A stretch of 64,000 nt of DNA, from NCBI RefSeq assembly GCF_022539315.1, contig NC_066313.1, positions 10,977,764 through 11,041,763 of the forward strand. The letters run 5' to 3'. The position numbers and the translations under genes were made by a program. Below, piece by piece: positions 13,101-24,800 of the stretch. The notes under the pieces were generated by a model. The model had not been told where the DNA came from, did no database searches, and was given only the letters and a program-made list of their open reading frames with translations. Positions within the stretch are counted from its first letter, which is position 1; every line of letters starts with the position of its first letter. This stretch comes from Serinus canaria. Taxonomy: Eukaryota; Chordata; Aves; Passeriformes; Fringillidae.

Positions 13101-14476
13101 AACTCTGACTTTGGCTCTCTGATCTCTTCAGTGTAACCAGCCCACCAGTCAGGGCAAATCTGAGGAAGAAAGGTTCAAAACCTTCAGCTACTTCTTTAAC
13201 CTATGTCTGAGTGAAAGGATGAGCAAAAGATAGAAAAGAAATAATAACAGAGATAAGGAGTGGCAAAATCAGTTGCCTAAGGGATTACAACTGGTTTATT
13301 CACATCACTTACTGCATAAATTAGCAGTACAAGTAAGGGTCTATTTAGAAGCTTAGGGTGAAAAGGATTAAATGAGAAAATTTAATGCAAGTGTTATAAA
13401 AATGTTATTAAACATCCACTGAGAGTCAATGCCTTCAGTTGATTTTTTAGAATAAAATATCTGATCTTCTCTTTTCAGTGCTTGTATATGAAGCTTCTGG
13501 CTACCCCATTTATCTTGAATCTTGTTTCAGGACAAGCTGGCCCTTTCAAAGAGGCTTCTTAGATATTAAAGATAGTCTGAAACATGCAATTTCCTAAAGA
13601 AGTACCCTGGGAATACAAGCCCAGTATAAAACAAACAAGAAAGGCTGGAAATTAATCTTTTGGAAGAAAAGCCCAATAGGAAAGAATGAAGATGCCCATC
13701 TTAACTCCCTAGTAAAAGATGTGCAGGATGATGCCTGCAAGGGATTTCTAGGCAGAGGAAAGCACATGGATGACATTTGGAATTTATTTCTCTCAAACAA
13801 AAAATGTAACCTAAAACTCATGCCCTGAAGAAAATTAACTCCTATAGCTCATAGGAACTCTCTAAACACTGGCCAGTGAATTAAACCACTGATTTAGAGT
13901 TTTCTCGGGTAGCTAAAAAATATATGAAGTCTTCAGAGCAGCAAAATCTTTTCTAATAAGTTTGTATGTCATTAAGCACAGTGCCAAGAAGTGCTGTTTC
14001 CGTTTATGCCAGAAAGAGTGTACTCTGAAAACTCCTTTGGATGTCTGTAGTTTAATTTTGTTTTAGGGTAATTTCTACCAAAGTTGTTTTAGTATACAGC
14101 TGGTTTATTTTTAAATTTTTTTAATGTGAGTTTAGCTTTTAAATTTTTTTGAGAAAACCAAAGTAATTAACATTTCATATAGATCTAGAATCCAATGTGA
14201 AGGGGCACAACCTTTCTGTTCATCTGGCACCTAGAGTATGAAGGATCAGTAAACAGTTAAAAATCCCTTTTATATGGGGGATTGTTCAATGCCAAGTTTA
14301 GGCAAAGTACCTGGAACAGACAAGTGGTCTTTCAGAGGATTCAAGGAATGGTGAAGTTCAAGGAAAAATAGGGAAGCAGGTGAATCTATTTCAGACCTGT
14401 TTGCTCCAATATTTTCCCTGTGAATAGACAGTGTAGCACTCAGGGGGGTTTGTTCTCATCACTGACTACTCTGTGA
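10193..14476. other. Unique AT-rich non-coding sequence
   Basis: No gene or mobile element is recognisable. It holds a short tandem duplication at 11508-11567 and a paired ATTATTTATAGCA-type word around 12708-12750. A polypyrimidine tract ending in CAG precedes an 85-codon open frame near 12100-12320, but there is no matching donor site or protein family to support an exon. Confidence 0.6.
11508..11567. repeat. Tandem duplication, period about 31 bp, two copies
   Basis: ACAAATCCCCATTTTAAACA recurs 31 bases later with one T fewer (ACAAATCCCCATTTAAACA). The two copies are otherwise identical over about 25 nt, so the duplication is fairly recent. Confidence 0.8.
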
Positions 14477-14769
14477 TCAGTCCCAGTGGGAGAAAACCTG
14501 AGCCTGAGTGGAATCAGCTGAGGTATTTATGGTGGCAGTGATCCCAGGTGTGGTCTGAGGGGAGGAGGTCCCAGCACGAACATGCCAGAGGTGGATGCTG
14601 ATTTGAGCTCTAACGCCTGTTATTGCAGGGCATGTCTGGAATTGGTTAAAGTGCAAAGGAAGCTCCACTGCCAGTGTCTTGTCCACCATGGTTCTGTGCA
14701 GGCTTCCTGGCATTCCTGTGGGAGAAGGGAAGCTCTCTTTATATTGACAGAAAGAGAGGACAGACTCTT
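14477..14769. other. GC-richer unclassified segment 5' of a CR1 tail
   Basis: About 290 bp richer in G+C than the flanks and joined directly to the recognisable CR1 tail. It may be a more diverged 5' portion of the same insertion or an independent old repeat. I see no protein pattern in it that I can name. Confidence 0.4.
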
Positions 14770-15012
14770 GAGCTGTGCCTGGGGATGTTCAGGTTGGACA
14801 TTAAAGAGATTTTCTTCAGAGAAAGGGTTATTAGACACTGGAATGGACTTCCCAAGGAGGTGGTGGAGTCACTGTCCCTGGAGGTATTTAGGGAAAGCCT
14901 GAATATGGCACTGAGGGGCGTGGTCTGATTGACTTGGTGGTGTTTGGTCACAGGTGGGACTTGATGATATCAGTGGTTTTTCCAACCCAATTTTTTGTGT
15001 GATTCTGTGGCT
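14770..15012 (+). mobile_element. CR1 LINE 3' fragment, sense
   Basis: Plus-strand CR1 tail. One frame reads MFRLDIKEIFFRERVIRHWN then GLPKEVVESLSLEVFRESL, the characteristic CR1 ORF2 C-terminal end. The 3' UTR follows (GGACTTGATGATATCAG) and the copy ends with GTGATTCTGTGG, the CR1 terminal word. The insertion is short, 5'-truncated and moderately diverged. Confidence 0.9.
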
Positions 15013-15792
15013 GTCCCAAGGCTGAAGTGAGGAAGGTTCATTTATGTACTTGTGGACAGAGCCATGGCCAGGCAGCAGCTGAGCTGATTTCATATATCTA
15101 CCAAGCACATCCCCTCACCCTTGAGGTTCTGCTATCAGTGAGGGTGTCCAGCACAGGGTTGTAATTGTGGGGGTTGCTGTAATTACTCAAAAATGTTAGA
15201 AGGATACTGCAACAACCAGCTTCATGTTCTGCCCTTCCCCCAGTCACTACCCAACATGTTTAATAAATATTCTCAGGATTCTTCTCTTGCATCAATAACT
15301 TCTTGCTTGTTTGGTTTAGTCTGGTTTGCTTTGTGTGTTGGTGTAAGTTCTCTTTATAATACTAACATATCTTGTAGCACATCCAAGAACCTTCACCAGG
15401 AGTTAGATAACATTTGGTTATGTGTGTCTGTGAGGAAAAAAACCCCACTGTTGACAGAGTACCAGTGAAAGGTATACGTGACATGTGACTTCCAAAGTGA
15501 AAATCTTGCTGTCGTATTTGTGTAGCTTGTTATGTACTTAACAAAGCATATATAAAATAAGTGTCAGCTATGGAAATCTTCCAAAACAATCTTTGGTAAC
15601 TAGTATAACTTCTTGCTGATAGTTTTGCAGAGCAATCAGTTTGAAAGAGAAGTTTGTTGTCTTTTGTGACATTACTTCTTTTATTCTTTTAATTTTCATC
15701 AAGAGCAAAGCAGCTACAGGCTCCTGTACACCATGTACTTATGCTTGGAGAGTTGCCTAAGAAATACATATTTAGTCTTTCTGCAGTCACTG
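15013..15792. other. Unique non-coding sequence between two CR1 copies
   Basis: About 780 bp of AT-rich sequence with no gene or repeat that I recognise. A 91-codon frame at 15193-15468 has no family signature. Confidence 0.6.
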
Positions 15793-17245
15793 TGATCACA
15801 GCATTACAGTAAAAAAGAGACTGGAAGGGACCTCCAAACACATATCTAATTAGATCTGGTTTCTCAGACCTGTGTCCAGTTGTGTCTTAAATTTCTGCAC
15901 TGAACTCCTTCATGAGGAGATTCCACAGCCTGTCTGGACACTCTGTATCACTATTTGACCACTCTCATGGTAAAGCAACAAACAAAAAACCAAAAGAAAT
16001 TTGTTATATATATAATCAGAATTTCCCATGTTCTGACTTATGATTGTTGTAGCTTCAATGTGAAGCTGCAGGAAGGGTCTGGCCCTGTCTTGTCTGTATC
16101 CTCTGGTCAGGAAGTAGACAGCAATATGTTCTCCTCTGAGCCTTCTGTCCTGTGGGCTGAAGAGGCTCAGCTCCCTTAGCCTCTCCATTTTTTTTTTCCT
16201 ATTTTTTTTTTAATGGATGGTGCACATTTGTCTTCACTTTATAGCTTTCTCTCATATATAGTGGATATATATACACTTATCTAACTTCAAATTGGTTTTG
16301 ATTTATTTTTTTTCCCTCCAGCCTGGATAATTTAATAGAAACAGTTCCGGTAGCAATGCTTATCTTAGTACAACCCAGGATGTCAGCATGTGGCAAGGGC
16401 ACACACATTTGCTGGCTCATGATCAGTTTGGTGCCAATCAGGTCACAAGGTTGTTTCTTGCAGAGCTCCCTTCAAACTGGTCAGGCCTCAGTGTGTAGTG
16501 CTGTCTAGGGTTATTTCTCCCCAGGTTTTGGACTTTGTGCTTTCCATTGTTGAACTTCATGAGGGTCCTGTTGACTCATTTCTCTGCTTCCATCTGAAGG
16601 GCACAACGCTTTGGCATTTCAGCCTCTTCTGCCAGTTTTGCATCATCAGCAAACTCCCTGGGTGTGTTTTCTGTCTCATCACCTGTGTCATGGAAGAGGA
16701 AAATTAAAAACTATCGTCTTGAGATTAACTCCAGGGGTAGAACACTTGGGACTATCCTCCAGATGGACTTTGTGTTGATCACAACCCTTGGAGTTGGCAG
16801 TTCAGCCAGCTTTCAGTCCCCCTCACTGTCCCCTTACCTAGTCTGTATTTTGTTCCTTTGTTGATGGGGATGTTGTGAGAGCCCATGGAAACTCAAGATG
16901 TACATTCACAGTTCATTTCATTAGACAGCTCTCAGGTTGGTCTAGCCTGATTTTCCCTTTTCCTAAGTTTATTATGTCCATAATTTCCTTGTCTGCAATA
17001 CATCTAGAATTTTTTTTTTGGTGGATTTGTCCCAGGGCCTGAGCTGAGGTTGAGCAGGAGGTACCTGGATCCTTCTTCTGACCCTATTGAAAGATGGGGC
17101 TGATATTTGGGTTTTTTTTCCAGTCCTCTGGAACCTGTCAAGTTACAACCACCTTTCAGAGATTACTGAGAGTAGCCTTGCAGGGACATCAGCCCAGTCC
17201 CTCAGCACTCATGGGTAGATCCTATAAGGTCTCAGGGATATGTTT
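15793..17245 (-). mobile_element. Old CR1 LINE, antisense, reverse transcriptase region to 3' end
   Basis: Antisense CR1 words occur in the expected order. The terminus GTGATCACAGCATTACAG is at 15792-15810, then GGAAGGGACCTCCAAAC, CCTCTGAGCCTTCTGTCCTG (16134-16153), GCTGGCTCATGATCAGTTTG (16411-16430), TTGTTGAACTTCATGAGG, CATCATCAGCAAACT, AGTTGGCAGTTCAGCCAG (16792-16809), CAGGTTGGTCTAGCCTGATT and CCAGTCCTCTGGAACCTGTC (17121-17140). These correspond to the 3' UTR, ORF2 C-terminus and reverse transcriptase fingers/palm region. All frames are broken and CpG-depleted, so the copy is ancient. An AT-rich stretch at about 16186-16345 does not match the expected CR1 order and may be an insertion or replacement. 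Confidence 0.85.
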
Positions 17246-20074
17246 ATATCTACTTTAATTCCATTAAATGTTCCCTAACCCGATCCCCCTCCACTGAATC
17301 CAAGACTTTCCTGCCCCAGATTTAAAATATAAACTTGTTGAAAATATATTATGTGAAAGATGATTTATGTTAAAACTAAGCACCCCAAATCCCTCCATAA
17401 TATAAATATGCAACACAACAAATACAATAATAATGACTTTGATGTAGAAACTATTTTTTTTCCAGGAAAATGTAAATTTTTTCACGTTCTATATGGAACA
17501 TGTTTAAACTGCCAGTGGATGATAGGCAGCATGTTGTTTGTTAGGTATTTGCCTTTGTTTCCTCCTTTTTCCTACTAAGTTGATAAAGACAAGGCTGACC
17601 TATGATCCATAGCTCCTTAAGTAAAGTTTCCAGCTTTCTCTGATTCTTAACAATTAACAATTTTAGTCATGTGTTATTTAAACAATGGCCAGATATTGAA
17701 GTAGGTACTAAGTGCACTTCAGTATATCATAAATATGTTTGAACCACTTACAAATACTCCTACCACATTTTTTGATAAACAAAAATGTCTTTCTTATGGC
17801 CCCAGATTTTGTAGGCAGAAAAATAACCCAGATTGCCTTTGGAAAAGGCTTTATCTCACTCTTTTAGAGTATAAGCATATGCTAAGGAGCATATCCCTGG
17901 CATACCAAAATAGTCTCAAGTTTACAGCTGTCTTCATCTGTTCTGCCTGCATAAACAAAAGCTGATACACAGGTAGGTCTCTTACTGGTCCTTCTGTAAG
18001 TGACAGAAGATTTTAATCTTTGTCTTAATTTAGTTAGTGTCCAGTATTCTGCATGGTTGTTTGATATTGTCAGTCCAATGCTGACGCTGAAGTCGGGTAA
18101 TTCCTGCTTACTCATTACCCTCTTGTATTCTCTTAGGTGGATGTGGTTTCACTGTATTTTTGAAAAGGATCAATTAAAATAATCTTGGATTAATCCCATT
18201 ACACTCTTTGGTCTTGTTTATGGCTTTCTTTTTCATCAAATTCAGACAGACTGCAAAGAGATGTTATTCTGTTTGTGGTACTTTCATTATAATTTATTAT
18301 GGAATTCCTCCCCTAGAAAATGTAAATGTATCCCTCATTGCATTCCACTGCTTACAGATACACAAAACAGGCACACCAAAGATTTTGATTATGTTCCTTT
18401 TAAAGTACTGTCTTTTAGGCACTGATCTTACCCAACAGTGATATGGTTACCTTGAAACGATCCTGTCAAATCTGTGGTGCTGTTAGGAAAATTAACTTTA
18501 GTTTCACACTGGAGTTTTAGGAGTTCAAAAGGCTAAAAAAAATGGGGCTTTCACCTGACAGCTCACAGAGAGCTTATGAAAGGAGTCTATGCAAAGCAGG
18601 TGAATGAATTTACCTATCTCATTAACACATCATTTATGGCATCATAAAAAAGGCTTCTTGTTGAATGAGTGCTTTGATGAGAAAATCTGCTAAGAGCATA
18701 GAAGTGAATGGTATACACTGTAATATCAAGTTGATCTGTAATCATAATTTTTGATGTGTCAATATGTAGGGAAGTAATCCGTCTCATTAAAAAAAAAAAA
18801 AAAGTGAGTCTGATTCATTTTCACTGGGTCAATTGCTGTTTCTAATCCAAAGTCTTTGTCAGCTTGCAGGCTTTCTTGTGTGTCGTGTTTTTACACTTTT
18901 GCTTAAAAGGCAGGTAAGATGATACTGTTAGCCCTTTCTGCTCTTGTATTTTTTACTTAGAACAATAATGTGATAGACTTAAAATAGCTGCTTTTAGCAA
19001 ATTCTATTTTCCACATGTGTATTCATGGAGAGACAGATGGCCAGAGAAGGATAGAATGACTTTGATTTATTTGCATTAGCAAATTTTTTTTCTTCTGTTT
19101 GTAGTGTTGTCTTTAGTGTCATACAAATTCATTCATGAAATAAAAACTTTGATAGTCTTGGAGGAAAAAAAAAAATTGTGCCCTCTGAAACATGGTACAA
19201 CTATTATAGAAATGTAGTTTATTGTGCTAAGTTTTGAAGGAAAAAAATGCCACTTTTTGCTCTGAATATTTAACCAAAGGAAGATCTCTCACAACTATGT
19301 CTGTCCACTGTATGAGTTAATCTCTGTGGTTTATATTTGGATTGCAGGAATGATTCTTTCTTGCAACTATGGGCATATTTCCTAGTGGAATATCTTTGCT
19401 GTATTTTTTCTTACTCACATAATGTGGCTATAAATTTTGCACTGTAATTTTCCCTATTTCAGACCAGGGTTTTTTTGTCAGTATTTCTCAATGAAGTTTC
19501 ATACAGACTTAAGTGACAAGTCTCTGGTTATGAGTGGGAGTGCTGTCCTGAGGTATGCAGGGGTATAACTGCTGAGTGCCTTAGACTTGCAGTGAAACCT
19601 CATATAATAATATTGTTCCTACCACCTGGCACCCAAAAATATTCTAGAATTGGGTCCTGAAGGCAGTCAATATGATAAAGAGGATAAATTCCAGTAAATG
19701 AACATACACATAAGGACTAAGGGTTGTGTACTGCTTGTGTGTAGATAAACAGTTCATAATGATTTTGTCTCCTAGATTTTCTTTTCAGCCTTTCAAACTA
19801 CTACAGCGTTGGGAAAACTATTTTTATTTTCCAACCCTAGTACTTAAAACAGGTGAAGTCCTCAGAGAACTAACACTGCAGAGTCTGTAGAGCATGGCAT
19901 TTCTTTTATTTTTGTTTGTTTGTTTAAGACAGAATATTTGAAGTAATTATTAAAGCTGCTTTTTTTTCTACACTTTGGTAAGGAGGTTTTGATGTTTTAG
20001 TGAGCCTTGAGTTGAGACAAAGAGGCAAACCCCAAACTGTACGTTACTCTTTAAAGGATTTAAAAATAAAAGTC
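17246..20074. other. Unique AT-rich non-coding sequence
   Basis: No gene or mobile element is recognisable. A 15-A tract sits near 18788-18802. The open frames (76 codons or fewer) are short and featureless. Confidence 0.65.
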
Positions 20075-20111
20075 TAATGGGAAGAGCAGCCCCGTCGAAT
20101 CCCGTGGGGGG

Positions 20112-20299
20112 AAAAAAATCCAAAAAACAAAAAATCACAAACCAAAACAAACAAAAAAGAAACAAAAAAAAAAAAAAAAAAACCCCAACCATTAAAAAGA
20201 ACCAAAAAACCCACCCACACACACACACAAAAAAAAAAAAAAAACACACAACCAAACAAACAAACAACAAAAAAAACCCCATTAAAAATTACCATAAAA
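20112..20299 (+). repeat. A/C-only low-complexity tract with an embedded CA microsatellite
   Basis: In these 188 nt only two G occur (20159 and 20199). The sequence is runs of A broken by C, CC or CCCC, with a run of about 20 A near 20164-20182 and a (CA)n stretch at about 20213-20229. The minus strand is therefore T/G only. It abuts a CpG island. A lysine-rich 208-codon plus-strand frame crosses it and is an artefact of AAA and ACA codons. Confidence 0.9.
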
Positions 20300-20334
20300 G
20301 CCCGCGGAAAAAAAACCAAAAACCAGAGCACAGT

Positions 20335-20680
20335 TTTCCCCCGCTCCTTCAGCAAGCTGCAGCATCATCTGTCCGCCAGCCCGGCCCGTGTGCGGCGGTA
20401 CCGAAGGTGGGATGCAGGAGGTGCAGCCCCTGCGCTCCCGGGCAGGGCGCTGCTGCCGCCGCTGCCGGGCGCGGTGGGACGGAACCGAGCCCAGCGGGCA
20501 GGCTCTGCTCCCGGCCCTTCCCGCCTTTCCCAGCTTTTCCCGGCCTTTCCCGGCCCTTCCCTGCCCGCCTTCCCCCGCGGGTCCCGGCCGGCCTCGGGCA
20601 GATCTCCCCGGCCCCTCCGCCCTGCCAGCGGGGCTCGGGTTTTCTCCCCTTTCGCTCCTCTGCGCACACGGGCGGCTTGA
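20335..20680. promoter_or_regulatory. Isolated CpG island
   Basis: G+C rises abruptly here and CpG is abundant (for example CCGCCAGCCCGGCCCG, TGCCGCCGCTGCCGGGCGCG, CCCCGCGGGTCCCGG, CACGGGCGGC), whereas the flanks and most of the window are AT-rich and CpG-poor. Retained CpG in vertebrate DNA usually means germline hypomethylation and often marks a promoter or a developmental regulatory element. No TATA box or coding exon is identifiable. Frames on both strands stay open through it because stop codons are rare in such sequence. The transcript, if any, and its direction are unknown. Confidence 0.8.
20510..20585 (-). promoter_or_regulatory. Potential G-quadruplex array on the minus strand
   Basis: The plus strand has eleven C-tracts of three or more (starting at 20510, 20515, 20520, 20529, 20539, 20549, 20554, 20559, 20564, 20572 and 20583), so the minus strand has eleven G-tracts with loops of two to seven nucleotides. 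The pattern is an imperfect TTCCCGGCC-type repeat. Four such tracts with loops of seven or fewer satisfy the usual quadruplex rule, so several alternative folds are possible. Its position inside the CpG island fits a promoter-type setting. Confidence 0.7.
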
Positions 20681-20685
20681 AAATC

Positions 20686-21030
20686 GGAAATGATCTTAAT
20701 TAAAGGTTTTCTGTGCAGAAACAAGCGGGCCCTTTTTGTGCGCCAGGCGAAGGCAGCAGACCTTATCACAAAAGACAAAAGCAAATATTTATCAGGCAAC
20801 AAAAGATGTCTCCGGTTGCTTGCAGCGGGAGAGATTTTTTTTTTCCTCTCTCTCTCTCTTTTTCTCTCTGTGAAGATGTTTAACAGCGTAAGATGTTTAT
20901 CGGGACTCTTTGTTGAAATTCTTTGTTTCCCAGCAAGGTCTACAAATGAAACTGTTTTCTTTTCTGTGAAGCACATAATGAAGCCCATGAGTTAAAGTGC
21001 AGAGAATGCAAACACCTGCTTGCCCCTCTG
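20686..21030. promoter_or_regulatory. Motif-dense, conserved-looking segment next to the CpG island
   Basis: TTATCA (GATA-type core) occurs at 20763 and 20789, each followed by ACAAAAG words (ending at 20774, 20781 and 20805). Two exact CTTTGTT words (SOX/HMG-box type) lie at 20908 and 20921, and AAGATGTTTA is repeated at 20873 and 20890. A CT-rich microsatellite splits the segment at about 20845-20869. Opposite-strand frames (101 codons plus, and the first part of a 207-codon minus frame) are both open here, which is unusual for AT-rich DNA, but neither resembles a known protein. I infer an enhancer or promoter-proximal element; no alignment was available. Confidence 0.45.
20845..20869 (+). 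repeat. CT-rich microsatellite
   Basis: CTCTCTCTCTCTC followed by TTTTTCTCTCT, an imperfect (CT)n run inside the motif-dense segment. Confidence 0.85.
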
Positions 21031-21275
21031 TTGACTTTGCAGTTTCAAGAAGGTCTTTTCTGTTCCACACGATAATGGTTTGGGGGCTTAGTTTTGTTTG
21101 ATTTTTTGTTTATCCTGTGGGGAGATAAATGGTCATCTTGCCTGTCTTCACTTTGTGTCACTTGTGATGCAGCGACTGCCTCATACCAAGTATTCCTTCT
21201 TCAGAATCCTATGTGTCATCGAGTGAATAAGCTATTGCATTTTACTGTTTTCTCTGTCTTGGTTTATTTTTGTAT

Positions 21276-21279
<4 letters not shown>

Positions 21280-21306
<27 letters not shown>
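21280..21306 (+). repeat. Poly-T run of 27
   Basis: Uninterrupted T. No recognisable retroposed body adjoins it on either side. Confidence 0.95.
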
Positions 21307-24300
21307 CTTAATGCTCTGTTTGATGAGCTTCTTGTCTTAAAACTACATTTTCATCCATGAATGGAAAGGAGGAAATGTGAGAATCCATGTAGCCCCGTCC
21401 AGCACTTTTGCCTGTTCCCCTTAACTATTTCATACATGGAAAAAAGATCTTTCAGATGTACTTGAATGCTGATTATCCAGTGGTTTCATACAAATGTATC
21501 CTTAATATGAGTTTTAGGTGGTATTTGAAATGTGCATTTTTTTAAGTATTTATCCCCAACAACTGGGTTATCAGTTAACTACAAAATCTATCATAAGAAT
21601 TTAAAGTTTTGTAATATAACCCACTCACTCTCCAACTTGTGAAGACACTACTTGTGATTAAATTTATTCACATGGCAAATGTTTAGTCTCATAATAAGCG
21701 CTATAAGTTGATGTTATTGCACAGATTTCTGGTACTGGACAACATAATTCAAAGTAATGCCTGCAATCAGTATTTGGGATTATTTTTATAGTTCACAGGA
21801 TTTAAGGAATACTTTAAAACACTTTTCCACAGCAATTTAGGAAAGAGCTTTGCAGTGACATAGGCTTTTAGGTACAATGCTGTAAAGTAAAAGTACTGCA
21901 TTGTAACAGAAGTGCCAAACCCAGACAGGGCTTGCCTGCTGTTTTAATATATTTTGTAGATATTGGGGCAGGGGGGATGACTGTACTTGTAGATAGATAG
22001 ACTGTACTTCTTTGTCTGGGAAAATAAATTCAAAGTGGGACTCCTGGGAGCAAGCACTTGTGGAATTTAAATCTTTCTATTTCATAGACCTCATTACATT
22101 TTAAATTAATAATGCAAAATAAAGTTTTGTATTGGGAAAAAGATTGAATTATTGTTTTTGTTTCTTTATTAATGACAATAATATTTTTTCTCAGACTTCC
22201 CTGAAACTTCACAGAACTGCCAGTTTTAGAAGAACAATTCCTAGGTGTGTTTGTAAATTATTTACTTTTGTACAAACTTTAAAGGTGTAAGTTTTAATGA
22301 AATGAAATTATTTTAGTTCTAATTTGACAGAATATTTCTTAGATTAAGATTCTCTATGATTGTTTATTCTCGTATGTCTACTTCAATTCTGATTACAGAG
22401 CTTGCATTCTATTTTTCCTTTGTTACTGAGTCTAGAGAGTTTAATACTCTTTTCTTAAAGTTGTGTAGGGAACTAGTAAATTAAATGGTCTCAGGACTTT
22501 CTTTAACAGGTAAAAATTATTTTATTGTTGTTTTTTCTCTCTTGGTTAAGAGTTTTCTCTTTACCAGAGATAGAGCATATTCTATAGTAATTTGCAAAAT
22601 TTCTCTTATACTAAGCCTTTTTGTATTTCTGATAATACTAGATTGTGTGCCTCAAAGCTAAAAACTAAATAGAATATATAGTATTATAATTTTTCCATTT
22701 CATCAAATAAAATTATTATCTAGGCTACCTTGGATTGAACTACTGTCATTTTCTCAGGCTCTTTGGCAAGACACAAGTACTCCAGTAGAGAGAGATTTAT
22801 TCTTCAGAGTATAGTCTGTAGCCATATATTCTGTAAAATAATAAATGCCGTACACTTGTGGACTGCTTTTGCCCTGGAGATAAGTTTTCTTCTTAAAAAA
22901 AAAAGAAAATAAAAGCTTAGACTGCTCCAACTTTCTTTTCTAACAGCACATGCATTATTTGAGGATTTTATTGTTTTGAGTTTTATAAACACTGTAATGA
23001 ATTGTTTTTATCAGCAGAAGCAGGAAAGTAGAAAGAAGGAGCGGGGAAAAAAACATAATGCCTAAGTGGACAGAAAAAACCTCATCTTTTAAGATAACTT
23101 CCTTCTTGTTTACTCCTGTCTGAAGGGTATGGAAATACCCTGTGTATAAAAGGATTTGTGATGGTTAAGGTGGCCAACAACTCAGAGATAATAAAAACCA
23201 TACTCCTGTGGAAATAAATTCACCTTAATATTAGGAAGTCATTTGTATAAGGGTAATGAATTGTTGTTGGTGATAGCAATGCTGACCATTCTGTAGGGTG
23301 GTTGGTGGTAAAAAAACAAATTTAAAATTTATTTTCCAATGCAAGTGAAGTATTTAGACATGAAAGGGAAGGATATTAAAGTACAAGTGTTTTTGGTACA
23401 GTTTTGTACAGATGGGACTGTAATTGGTGACATGGGAGTAGTATATATACTGAAATATTTGAAATGCTAATTCATTTTTTTGCTTCACTTTTCCGACTGC
23501 CAGCTGTAATTATGGATCTCATTTAACAGATGCTAACACAGGGAGTAACTTCACTCCTGGAGTAGTTCCACTGAGACATAGAAGTGAAGTTAAGGCTCAG
23601 GTGCTTCAGCACTGGTGTAGGTACAGTTCTAGGAATTTGTTGAATGCTGCTATTAAAGACTGTCTGGTGCCTAGGTTATAAACCATTTGCATTTTGAATA
23701 TATTTAGTTATACATAAACTAAGTTATGCACTGATATTCTTTATCAAGATTAATGGAGGCCTTTAAATTTAAATTTATCACAGTTTACAATCCTTAAAAT
23801 TTCATTATTTGTTGACAGAGGTGAATGAATCTAAAGTGTATTTAGATCCACAATGCTCTCATAAAATTTGAGAGATGAATGTGATGGTTTATGAACTATT
23901 TCAATTAGTTTTATGCTATTTTCCAGTGGGATGTATTATATACAAAGAAGTGTTCTAATAGCAGTTATAATGTGTCTAAATTTCCTCAAGTCTTCTTTTT
24001 GAATTTCAAGAACATCTGAAAAAAGCATCTGTTTAAAAGAAGTTCTATACAAGCAGGTGTTCTGTTGGCAGAATGAACTGAAATAAAAACTTAAGGCTTT
24101 TATCAGTGTCTTCCCTCTGTGAAAATGATAGAAACATATTAAAAAGACAACCTGTTTTATTCTATTTATTGTAAAAATATAAAATCAGCTTAATACACAG
24201 AATAGATTTCATTGTTTGTTTGCTGTGTTTTTCCCTTTATCAATATTTAAATATTTGTATCTTTTATATTTCCATTTTTATTTACTGGGAGAACTGTATT

Positions 24301-24756
24301 TCTGTTCAGTGGGGAACCTTATTTTTTATTCAATCCAGTTTAGAAATTTAATTTTGAACTATCAGGTCAAATTAAATGTCTTTGTAATTGTAAAATTAAA
24401 AATCATTAATATCCTGAATGACTTCAGTCCCATGGGACTTTTTAACAAGGTTTTAGTAGGAATGGATCCAAAAATATTCTGTATAATATTAACAGAAATT
24501 ACTTTAAATTCTTTGTTGTGCAAAAGGAAATATGTTCCTTTTCTAACACTTTCTGGCTGTTGAACAATTCCCCAAGAATTTGTAATAGCAATACGATTTT
24601 GTAAATCCTAGGACAAGGAAATATTTTTTCCTTCACTATAAGGACAGGAAATCCTTACAGGACAAAGAAGTAAAACCCCTGAAGGAATGCACAACACAGT
24701 AGAACAAATTCTCCTCCATTCCTGAAAAGCAACTAAGCTATCTTGTGGTGTTGTGG

Positions 24757-24800
24757 GGGTTGTTGTTATTGTTATTAGTATTATTAGTATTAGTATTATT
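24757..24800 (+). repeat. Imperfect trinucleotide microsatellite (GTT/ATT)
   Basis: TTGTTGTTATTGTTATTAG followed by TATTATTAGTATTAG-type units; an interrupted array, hence probably old. Confidence 0.85.

Noticed and set aside
20077..20703. 208-codon plus-strand frame
   Set aside because: The first third is poly-Lys/Thr/Asn from the A/C tract and the rest is Pro/Ala/Arg from the CpG island; an artefact of composition.
23147..23156. GTATAAAAGG as a TATA box
   Set aside because: Single motif in AT-rich DNA with no CCAAT, CpG island or transcript body; expected by chance.
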